A stretch of 64,000 bases of DNA from Bugula neritina. Its lineage: Eukaryota > Bryozoa > Gymnolaemata > Cheilostomatida > Bugulidae. Where the stretch lies: assembly GCA_964035545.1 (NCBI GenBank), contig OZ037767.1, forward strand, positions 31,667,628 through 31,731,627, read 5' to 3'. Every line of letters starts with the position of its first letter. Position 1 is the first letter of the stretch. The position numbers and the translations under genes were made by a program. Positions 40,201 through 52,200 of this stretch are shown here, one piece after another. The notes beneath the pieces are model-generated. The model saw nothing but the letters and a program-made list of their open reading frames with translations, made no database searches and was not told the origin of the DNA.

Positions 40201-43200
40201 GTGGACAGAGAGAGAATATGGTGTACAGAGAGAATATGATGGACAGAGAGAGAACATGGTGGACAGAGAGAGAATATGGTGGACAGAGAGAGAATATGGT
40301 GGAGAGAGAGAATATGATGGACAGAGAGAGAACATGGTGGACAGAGAGAGAACATAGTGGACAGTGAGAAAATATGGTGGACAGTTGACCAACCTGAGCG
40401 TCTGTCATAAGAAACATGCATCCCACATTCTTGACCCCAGCTTTGATATAGAGAGCAGCCAAGTCTAGCTTGAGATCTGGTATAGCGTAGCCCTTCCTGA
40501 TGGTGATCTGAAAGGGTTCTAAGCCGGTGATATACCCGGCCAGCCTCGCCAGGGACTGCTTTCCTGAGCCTAAAGCAATCCATAGTGACTAAGCAACTAA
40601 TTCATGAAACAAGAACAATACACATGCATGTACAATAAACAAGCATTGAGTAATGTAATTAAACAAATATACCTCCAACACCAATGAGCAGAGCATTTCC
40701 TCTCGGTGACTCCAGAATTCTGTTTATTCTGCAGACATGCTCCATAGCATCCTCGAACAGCACCAGGTTCATGGCTGCATTCATCTCATTGTAGCTGTCC
40801 AGTGCTTCCAGCAACAACTTATTCAACGAGGGCCAATCAGGGACAGGCATGTACTTGGGCTCTCCGATACCTAGACAGAACAGCAACCTGTTGCTAGGTG
40901 ACAGTACACCAACCTGTTGCTAGGCGACAGTACACCAACCTGTTGCAAAGTGACAGTACACCAACCTGTTGCTAGGTGACAGTACACCAACCTGTTGCTA
41001 GGTGACAGTACACCCACCTGTTGCTAAGTGACAGAACACCAACCTGTTGCTAGCTGACAGAACACAAACCTGTTGCTAGGTGACAGTACACCCACCTGTT
41101 GCTAGGTGACAGTACACCAACCTGTTGCTAGGTGACAGTACACGCACCTGTTGCTAAGTGACAGAACACCAACCTGTTGCTAGCTGACAGAACACAAACC
41201 TGTTGCTAGGTGACAGAACACCAACCTGTTGCTAGCTGACAGAACACCCACCTGTTGCAAAGTGATAATAAATCAACCAGTTGCTAAGTGACAGTACACT
41301 AACCTGTTGCTAGGTGACAGAACACCAACATGTTGCTAGTTGACAGAACACCCACCTGTTGCAAAGTGACAATAAATCAATGGCTTCTTGCTAAACACCT
41401 CGTCTGGTTCAACATCATCGAAAGACTTCTTGAAAGTGTCTCTTTGAACTGTGAAAAATGTGTCCATGTCGGTTGTATCCACCATTTTGTCACCGTACAC
41501 TCGGTTGGCTTCATGAACCCACAAACTCAGCAGATCTATGGAGGTCTTCACGCATTCAGCGTTACTGAACAAGACTCCCTGCAATTACACCAAACTCTTT
41601 CCAGAGTTAGATAGTCAACATGTTCTACAGCTGCCTGGTCAACACTTTCTATAGTTACATGGTCAACACTTTCTACAGTTACCTGGTCAACACTTTCTAC
41701 AGCTACACAGTCAATATTACCAGGATGTAGCTCTACGCGATATTCTAACCTGAAATATGTTGGAGAGATCTCTCAAGTTGAAGATGTAATGAAACTTGAT
41801 AGCTGTAGGTAGAAACGTGGAAGAGACCTTTGCGTGAAGATCAAGAGCTCCGTTGACAAGGGTCGGAGCAAATTTAACAACTTGAGAGTTGATCCCAACT
41901 GCTTGCAGATGCTGCAATGTGTACGGAGTATAAATTACAAGATAATAAGAAGGAAATTACATCATATAGTAGTTGGATGGTGAGTGGAGATTGGTAACTA
42001 GGAGAGAATACTGCTGACACCTGGGAGAATACTGTTGATACCTGAGAGAGAATACTGGTAATACTTGAGAGAGAATACTGCTGACACCTGGGAGAGAATA
42101 CTGCTGACACCTGGGAGAATACTGCTGATACCTGAGAGAGAATACTGGTAATACTTGAGAGAGAATATTGTTGATACCTGGGAGAGAATACTCGTGTAGA
42201 TAGTGGCCAGAGCGTCACGTCCGGGGAATGAGAGAGCGAAGACTGTGAAATGTCTTTGAAGACGAGTGTTGATGGTAAAGGAACCGGCAGTGGGGTTCAT
42301 GCAGGACACATACTGAGTTTTGTGTACTTCTTTTAAAGAGAGTTTCTGCCGGTCATACCAGTGACTGTAATCCAGGTGCTGTCTAATCAGTGTGTGGGGC
42401 TGTACAGTGAAGTATTTGTCTACCTAATAATATAATATTACACTACGGTAATACAATAATATAATATGTTATACAATATGGTAATGCCGTAATACGATAA
42501 ACTATACAATATTTTATACAATAATATACAATGAAAACACCTATGCTATATATAAATGTCAACATCACAATACCTCTGGCATGTTCATGTCGTCTATAAA
42601 ATAAATAAGTCTCTTGTTTCCTGGAGGTCCATAATTGCGACCAGCTTTCTTCTCCAGAGGCTTCTCCAGCACCCCCTGCAGCATGGCTGAGGTAGTATAG
42701 AAGTTGAACGGTACGTTGGCAATGTTGAACTCTTCAGGCAGTGTGTTTAGTTTCTCAGCCATCAACACAGACTTTCCTGTTCCAGCATTTCCAACCAGCA
42801 TCACTGGGCGTCTCTTCTCTATGAGCAGATCTATGAAGAACTTTGTCCTCGTGGTCTCAGCTGTGTGCACCAGAGCAGACTGCAAGCAGACGTAGTGAGT
42901 TATCAGGTGAGTAAACAGGTGAGTAAACAGGTGAGTCAACAAGTGTGTCAACAGGTGAGTAAACAGGTGAGTCAACAGGTGAGTAAACAGGTGAGTAAAC
43001 AGGTGAGTCAGCAGTAAATACGACAGGTTACCTGGAGAGGAATATCTGGGTCAAGCTCAAAGCTGGGCACTAGTTTGGTCCAAGGTTCAAACTTGTGAGT
43101 GGAGGAATCAATGAAGTAGTCAAAAACTGTGCCAGCAGTTGGGAACTTGATGGCCTTGAACTCATTGGTCCACCACTTGGTGAAGTCAACCCTGTGGTCT

Positions 43201-46200
43201 GTCAGCTGGTCCTGGAAGAGACAGGCTCCAAATGCCCACACACAGCAGAAGACAAAGTATAACTCGTAGAGCTCTTTGGGACAATCGGGAGGAGTGTTTT
43301 CTGGAGTTAGCATCACCTGCAGACATGAGTTAGATTGTTACCAGTATGTAGCAGTTCTACCACCATCAGTCAAACAGCAGTCAGTATCTGATCTCTACTT
43401 TACCTCCAACAGGTAGCACAGAGTTTGGATGTGAGAGATCTCTGCTATGGGAGTTATCTTCTTAAACCTGACCTTCATGATGTCTAGACACGGCGGCACG
43501 TACTTGTCAAACAAAATTGTCAGGTTTGCTTTTTCAGACTGAATCTCTCTCGTATCAATCCACGAGTTAACATACCTGGATGTAGCAACCAGCATATAAC
43601 ATTATATGATGTTCATCATAATGTAACTAGAACGATCGAAAGCGTAAACAACACTTACGGATTCCAGCCCAGATCCTGAGGGTTGATATAGAGAATACCG
43701 GCCCTGGAGACTGTGGCTGGAGTGGCGGTCTTGAGGTGAGCGATTTCAAACAGAAGTCTCATTGACTGAGTCAGTGGAATTCTTTCATTGGATGCCAAGG
43801 TGAGTACCTGTAATAGAGTGCACCATGAGTCAATACAGCACAGTACGTCATGAGTCAGTACAACACAGTACGTCATAGACTAAGTCAGCATTTCATAGAC
43901 TAGGTACCTTGTTATCATCCATAACAGTGTTGAGGGACTCTATCCACATGGGATCAATATCACCGTCCAGTACAATCCACTTGGGTCCATTGTGAGTTAT
44001 ATTGGCCAGGTCTCTCATGATTACGGAGAAGAGGCCGTCTTTCCACTCCCGAGTTGAGGGATTTATAATCCCTGTAACAGGTGTGTGAGTTGAGTGAAGA
44101 TCAGGTTCAAGAGAATGAAAGGTGAGCATACGAGGAGAATTGACAGACAAGAGAAATCAGAAACTTGTGATGTGATGGTGTGAACAGCAAATAGGAATTT
44201 TGGTAGATGAGATAAGAGCTACATCTGACAAGATACGATAATGGGGGACACCTACCATACAACTCATCATTAGTGACAGCTTTTGGGTTAAGATCTTGGG
44301 CTATAGGTTTTATTTTCTGCATCTGATATGTCTTGTTTAGCGTCTTCCATACCATGGATTTGCCAGTCCCAGCATTTCCAATAATGAAGACAGAGTGGCG
44401 TACCTGTCAGAGGAATAATATACATAAACTCACTCATTGTGTGGTAATATAGTAACAGTTTGAACACAGACTACACGCTATAACACATGGAATATGTGCT
44501 AAAACACACAGACTACATGCTATAACACACAGACTACATGCTATAACACACGTAGAATACATGTTATAACACACAGACTACATTCTATAACACACACAGA
44601 CTACATGCTATAACACACGTAGAATACATGTTATAACACACAGACTACATGCTATAACACACAGACGACATGCTAAAGCACACAGACTACTACATGCTAT
44701 AACACCTACCTCAAAGAGCTCCTTCAGCTGCACAACTTTGAGGATAAATCCCTCCTCTGGCTGGAGTTTCAGAGCCAAGGCCCCATTTCTCAGCTCCTTC
44801 TCAAACTCGAGGTCCCTCTTACGAGGCACGTCAAGGGCAGGGAAGAGGTCACCAATCAGACCCATGAAGATAGGCACATCATCAGTGACTATCTTAGGGG
44901 TGTTGAAGTCACGCAATGCCCTCATCAATACCTGAATAAGTTCAACTGATTACAATACCCCAAGACTAGCGTTGAAGAACAGAAAACATTGAGAAACCAA
45001 AATATGTGGCTTCTACCTCATCTATTTACAAATCAAGTTGCAAGCACATCCACAAAAGAATGAGTTTATTTTCCTATCTAAGTCACATGGGCTGTTTTTT
45101 CATCAACATGAAAATATTGAACAGGAATAAAAGCATGAGAGATAAGTTATGAATTTTCAATGAATAAAATGCATTTAGAATGATGTGTAGAAAGATATGT
45201 AAACAAATATGTACAGTATGTAAAAAGATATGTAGAAAGATGAGTAGAGAGATATGTAGAAAGATGAGTAAAAAGATATGTAGAAAGATGAGTAGAGAGA
45301 TATGTAGAAAGATGAGTAGAGCTATGTAGAAAGATGAGTAGAGAGATATGTAGAAAGATGAGTAGAGAGATGTGTAGAAAGATGAGTAGAGAGATATGTA
45401 GAAAGATGAGTAGAGAGATATGTAGAAAGATGAGTAGAGAGATATGTAGAAAGATGAGTAGAGCTATGTAGAAAGATGAGTAGAGAGATATGTAGAAAGA
45501 TGAGTAGAGAGATGTGTAGAAAGATGAGTAGAGAGATATGTAGAAAGATGAGTAGAGAGATATGTAGAAAGATGAGTAGAGAGATATGTAGAAAGATGAG
45601 TAGAGAGATATGTAGAAAGATGAGTAGAGAGATATGTAGAAAGATGAGTAGAGAGATGTGTAGAAAGATGAGTAGAGAGATATGTAGAAAGATGAGTAGA
45701 GAGATATGTAGAAAGATGAGTAGGGATACGTGGAAAAGTGAGTAGAGATATATACAATGTAGAAAGATTACCTGGTCTTCAGGCCTGTCAGGGTCACTCC
45801 TCTTCAGAGCACCTGCAACCACCAGCACAGACTTGATGGCACGTAGACCCCAGTCGTAGTGGTCCTGTTTAGACAGCAACTCTCTGCACAGAGTGTACAG
45901 AGTGATGAACTTCCTGGCGAGCAGACGGGCGTCTAGGAACCCCTCAGCCACCAGCATTATCTCACAGATCAGTTCAAAGTCCGGCACAACCATAGCACAA
46001 GGTCGGAAGAGGGCCTTGAGGTTCTCTGGGAGCTCGGCTCTCCCTGCGTAGCCTGTTCAATCATACGTATAATATACTTACTACTTACTATATGTCAACA
46101 GTAGTATATGATAGAGTAGAGAGTAGTATATAGTACAGAGTAGTATATAGTACAGAGTAGTATATAGTATATAGAATAGATTAGTACATATGATAGAGTA

Positions 46201-49200
46201 GTATACTATACTATATTACAGAGTAGTGACTCACCTGGATTCATAGTGATAAAAAGACCGACTGTGGCGTTCAACTTGATGTCTTCTCCAAGGAAGACAA
46301 ACATCTTCTTCTTATCTCTGATGGCATCTTGAATGCACTTCACCTGCACCGCTACGACTGAGAGAACTTCCACAGCGATTCTGTTGAACTCGTCGAAGCA
46401 GCCCCAGGCACCTGACTGTGCCAGACCCTTGTATATGTTCCCAATGGACTGCAATTCAACACACATACAGACGTGAAGGATACTCTTTCTACACAACTAA
46501 TATGACACGTACTACTTGAACTCAGCTACATTGCTGTTACCTTGTAGTCCATCTGCTCAGAGCAGTTGAACACATACACCATGATGCCCAGAGCTCTGCC
46601 CAAGTCCTTTGTCGTCTCAGTCTTTCCAGTACCGGCTGGCCCGGCCGGCGCCCCGCTCATGGTGAGGTGAAGGGACTGAGTGAGAGTGATATAGCACCTG
46701 TCTGTCAGGGGAGTGATGACAAGTCGGGCCGTGTTCCCCAGGTACTCGTACGAGTATTTGAACTGAGCGTCACAGATGTTGGCAAAACAGTGTTTCTGAG
46801 ACTCGTCCCACCTGTGGCGAAGTTGAGACAGCCACATGAAGTGGAGAGACGAATCCACCTGAAATATATCAACACTTCAGGTGTCAACACTTCTGATATA
46901 ACTGTAGACAGAGAGGTGTTGAACATATCAACACCTCTGATATAACTGTAGACAGAGAGATGTTGAACATATCAACACTTAGCTGCAACTGTAGACAGAG
47001 AGATGCAGAGCTACACTTTGGTTTATAACCTTAGATTTGGCAGTGAATTTAAAAGGAAATATAACAGCCCTGACACTGCAACACATGTAACACAATGTAA
47101 CACACTGTAACACAATGCAACACACTGTAACACAATGTAACACACTGTAACACACTGTAACACACTGTAACACAATGTAACACAATGCAACAGACTGTAA
47201 CACAATGTAACACAATATAACACACAAGACGCACCTTGTTGGTGATCATCTTGGCCACCACGTCTCTGGCATGCACGTCAATGGTACAGATTGTCATAAT
47301 CTTCTGTCTGTCTCCAGATGTCAGCTTGTTGATCAGCATGCTGATGAGTTGATTCAGCTGCTGAATCTGCTTCTTGTTGTAGTCCTTGAGGGCGTTCTCA
47401 TAGCCCTCCTCAAGACGGGCAAAGGCTATGTTTACCTCAGTAGTCCACCATACTTGAGTGCCGCACAGTGCAACCTGCCAGATATATTACAGTGTGCCAT
47501 TATACAGTATATCCATTATACAGTATATCACTATACAGTATATCACTCTACAAGATATAATACAGGATATCACTATACAAGACTCACCTGAGCGGGGAAG
47601 TCGAATATCCACTGCTCCCTGGGTTTCTCCTCATACGCTACCACCGCCTCAGTAAACTCCTTCCTCACCGACTCCACCATATCATCCAGCAGTCTGTTCA
47701 GCCACACCTCTACCTGACCGTCACAGTCACACGGGTACGCTAGGGCTACCTTCTCTCCGTCCTTACTGAACATATTGAGAGCGTTCTTACTGCACACCTC
47801 TCCGTTCTCATCCTTCTCAAACTCTAAGGCTGCCATGCAGTCAAACAGCTTAGTTAGGTGTCTAGACACCTGCAAACATAGAATACGTCTGCCTGAGATG
47901 TTCACATCTGGAACATTCTCTGTTAACTAGTGGACTCGTTTAAACAGAACATACACATAGCACTACAGCATCACATATACCACTACATCACAACACATAC
48001 CACTACACCACAACACATACCACTACATCATAACACATACCACTACATCATCACACATACCACTACAGCATAACACATACCACTACATCACAACACATAC
48101 CACTACACCACAACACATACCACTACAGCATAACACATACCACTACAGTATCACACATACCACTACAGGGACACACATACCACTACAGGGACACACATAC
48201 CACTACAGCATCACACATACCACTACAGCATCACACATACCACTACACTATAACACATACCACTACAGCATAACACATACCACTACAGTATCACACATAC
48301 CACTACAGGGACACACATATCACTACAGCGGCACACATACCACTACAGTATCACACGTACCACTACAGGGTTGTTTCCATTTGAAAGGATGTCCAGGAGA
48401 TCTGCTGAGGACACGAAGTAGAACCTCGGGAAGGCGAGGCGTTTGGTCTCCAAGTATTCCGCCAGAGCTTTCTCACAGAGACTCAACTGACCCTGGATGG
48501 CCTCCAGACGGCTGTACAGCTTCGGTCTGTTGGTGGCTTCCACCACATTCTTAGTGACCTCCACCTCGGACACAAGTGTCTGCAGCCAATATGAGAGTGA
48601 GCAGAGAGTTGAGCAGTAGAGTAGAGTGAGCAGAGTGGCACATGTCAGCCAGCCAAATAGTGAACTAACAGTGAACTGAGAGTGAACTAACAGTGAACTA
48701 ACAGTGAACTAACAGTAAACTAACAGTAAACTAACAGTGAACTAACAGTAAACTAACAGTGAACTAACAGTAAACTAACAGTGAACTAACAGTGAACTAA
48801 CAGTAAACTAACAGTAAACTAACAGTGAACTAACAGTAAACTAACAGTGAACTAACAGTAAACTAACAGTGAACTAACGTTACCTTGAAGTCTGAATCAA
48901 TCTGATCAAATCTCTCAGAATCTTCTGGAAGTTGTCTTCTGATGTCTTCTGATCCGATGAAAATACTCTCTAAATGAGACCAGGTCCTCTGCACTTCAAA
49001 CCAGATGGTTATGACCTGCATTAGTACAGAGTGTTGTACTATTACTACAGAGTGTTATACTATTACTACAGAGTGTTATACTACTACTACAGAGTACTAT
49101 GCTATTACTACAGAGTGCTATGCTATTACTACAGAGTGATATACTATTACTACAGAGTGTTGTACTATTACCACAGAGTGCTATGCTATTACCACAGAGT

Positions 49201-52200
49201 GATATACTATTACTACAGAGTGTTGTACTATTACTACAGAGTGTTATACTATTACTACAAAGTGATATACTATTACTACAGAGTGTTATACTATTACTAC
49301 AGAGTGATATACTATTACTACAGAGTGTTATACTATTACTACAGAGTGTTATACTATTACTACAGAGTGTTATACTATTACTACAGAGTGTTGTACTATT
49401 ACTACAAAGTGATATACTATTACTACAGAGTGTTATACTATTACTACAGAGTGATATACTATTACTACAGAGTGATATACTATTACTACAGAGTGTTATA
49501 CTATTACTACAGAGTGTTATACTATTACTACAGAGTGATATACTATTACTACAGAGTGTTGTACTATTACTACAAAGTGATATACTATTACTACAGAGTG
49601 TTATACTATTACTACAGAGTGATATACTATTACTACAGAGTGTTATACTATTACTACAGAGTGATATACTATTACTACAGAGTGATATACTATTACTACA
49701 GAGTGTTGTACTATTACCACAGAGTGTTATACTATTACTACAGAGTGATATACTATTACTACAGAGTGATATACTATTACTACAGAGTGATGAGGTTACC
49801 TGGTCGGCGTTGCTCAACTTCTTCTGCCAGCTGGACACCTGTTGCTGGAAGAAGGCGAGATACTTAGAGGTAAGCATGTTCTGTAGCTGAACCTGGTTGT
49901 CCTCCAGAGTCTCAATCAGCTCCTCAGAGACTCCCAGCAGCGTGATCTTGGTGCGAGGATGTGGGTTGTGATCAAACTCCATACCTGCCCACGTGACGTC
50001 CAACTCTCTCAGTACTTTCTCCATGCCCATCTCCTTCACTGCCTTGTCCACAATGCCATGCACCTACATCACACACCTTGTCCACAATGCCGTGCACCTG
50101 CATAACACACCTTGTCCACAATGCCATGTACTTACATAACACACCTTGTCCACAATGCCGTGCACCTACATAACACACCTTACCCACAATGCTGTGTACC
50201 TACATAACACACCTTACCCACAATGCCATGTACTTACATAACACACCTTACCCACAATGCCGTGCACCTACACAACACCCTCTTGTACTCATGTAGGGTG
50301 AGAGAACTACACTGTATCGGCTGTATATACTAGGATATTACCTCATCCTCGTACTCATGGAGGTTGAGAGAACTACACTGTATCAGCTGTATATACTAGA
50401 ATATTACCTCATCCTCGTACTCATGTAGAGTGAGAGAACTACACTGTATCAGCTGTATATACTAGGATATTACCTCGTCCTCGTACTCATGGAGGTTGAG
50501 AGAGAGAAGGTCACTGAGGGTGGTCGTCTCATCCATAGTAAACTTGACTCCAGTAGCTTGCATCAACTGCTGCCAATGTCTGTCTCGAATAGCTGGGTTC
50601 TGCAACTCAGCCACAGCTCTTAGGGACGTGATCATGTTCTTCACAACGTCCTCTACACCAGTGTATGTATCCCAGGCTCTCATCTCCTTGTCCAGTGCTC
50701 GGATATCCTACAGCACACCAGGTACTTGTAAACTTGACGTACATCACACCCGCAGACTGAGAGCTTAACTAATAACACGTATCCTCTTTAAACAGTTCCA
50801 AACAGAAAAGCATACCTTGGCGAACTTCTTGCAGTCCATATCCATCTGCTCCACGTTGATGGACTCCCACTGAGTGGTCTTCCAGTCATCTATAGAAGTC
50901 CGGACTAGGAAGATGTAATCCCACAGCACCTTCAACATCTTCACCTCCTTGCGGCACGTCTTCAGCTGCTTGAAGTCCGGTATGTTTACCTCAAACAGAG
51001 AGGCGCTGTCGTTGAGTGCCAGCATCTCCCCCTCCATGCTATGGATGACAAGGTGCTGCCGGTCCAGCTGCTCATACGGGTCCTCACAGCTGTAGGAGAA
51101 CGGCCCGATACTCCTGAACAACTCTCTTAACTCGTGCTGCGTCACGTCAAAACTAGCAGTCTTACGGCGTATGTTGGCCACTTCATTAGTCTGGTGGGGC
51201 GCAACCTGCTGCTTCACAGTAATGGCTACTTTCTTGATGTTTGCCCACTTCTCTGGCAGCTCCTGCAGCTGTTGGTGGACGTCTTCAGACATCTCCTGAC
51301 TGTACGTTTTCAGCAGCTCAATAGTCGCTTTCAGAGGTTCAAACATCTCATCTGTGACTGCCTGTCTGTCCCTGACAGCGATGAGATGTCCCATACACTT
51401 GACCAGACCGTTGTAGTCACCTTCCTCTACTTCCTGTTGGAAACCAACTTCCGTCTCCTTGATGAACTCTCGCAGTTCCAGCAGACTGAGTAGCACAATA
51501 TAATTTATTACATAACATTAACTGAATATTACAATATAATTTATTAAAAATTAGTAAATCAATATTAGTGCATTCTGAACATGCATTACCTGTTAGTCAC
51601 ATGATCAACTTAGTGCATTCTGGACATGCACCTGTTAGTCACATGATCAACTTAGTGCAATCTGGACATGCATTACCTGTTAGTCACATGATCAATCAGA
51701 TGCTGTTTGAACATGTAACTCCATCTTTTAATGATATTGAGCAGAGCAAGTTTGAAGGGTTCCACATCGACTTTAAACCATTTGTCAAAAGTCTGGACTC
51801 CTTGTAGCCCCTCAACCTCGGTGAAGATTTGCTCATATGTGTCAACCTGAATGACCATATAACCATGTTGGATATACTACAGCAGCCATGTTGGATATAC
51901 TACAGCAGCCATGTTGGATATACTACAGGAGCCATGTTGAATATACTACAGCAGCCATGTTGGATATACTACAGCAGCCATGTTGGATATACTACAGCAG
52001 CCATGTTGGATATACTACAGCAGCCATGTTGGATATACTACAGCAGCCATGTTGGACAGTGAAGAATATGTATAGGTAATAGCTATAGCCTACAAACCTG
52101 ATCTTTGAACTGATCGAGAGTGGGTGGGCACTCTGGTACACCCTCATCAGTGTGTGATTCAATCTCCTCCGCAGTGAGCACATGGTTATAGAGAAGAAAC

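Larger units (their letters stand above)
39239..41578 (-). other. Dynein exons 37-40: AAA4
   Basis: Exons 41578-41356, 40870-40673, 40569-40394, 39818-39239 (about residues 2667-3058). The AAA4 P-loop GVGGSGKQ is split by intron 38 inside a glycine codon. Further stretches: [56 protein letters not shown] and [19 protein letters not shown]. Confidence 0.95.
41750..43316 (-). other. Dynein exons 33-36: AAA3
   Basis: Exons 43316-43032, 42879-42574, 42423-42178, 41911-41750 (about residues 2334-2666). The P-loop GNAGTGKS is at 42769-42792. The Walker B region is [12 protein letters not shown]. Other stretches: [31 protein letters not shown] and [20 protein letters not shown]. Confidence 0.96.
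47235..51846 (-). other. Dynein exons 17-24: linker (DHC_N2) and entry to AAA1
   Basis: Exons 51846-51677, 51485-50816, 50707-50474, 50063-49800, 49015-48884, 48579-48361, 47869-47588, 47474-47235 (about residues 1041-1777). Key stretches: [56 protein letters not shown] and [20 protein letters not shown]. Exon 18 (670 nt) is the largest exon of the gene. Confidence 0.96.

Noticed and set aside
49031-49890. Plus-strand frames of YYYRVLY or LLLQSVI repeats
   Set aside because: 21-bp intronic repeat. The frames run antisense into dynein exon 20.
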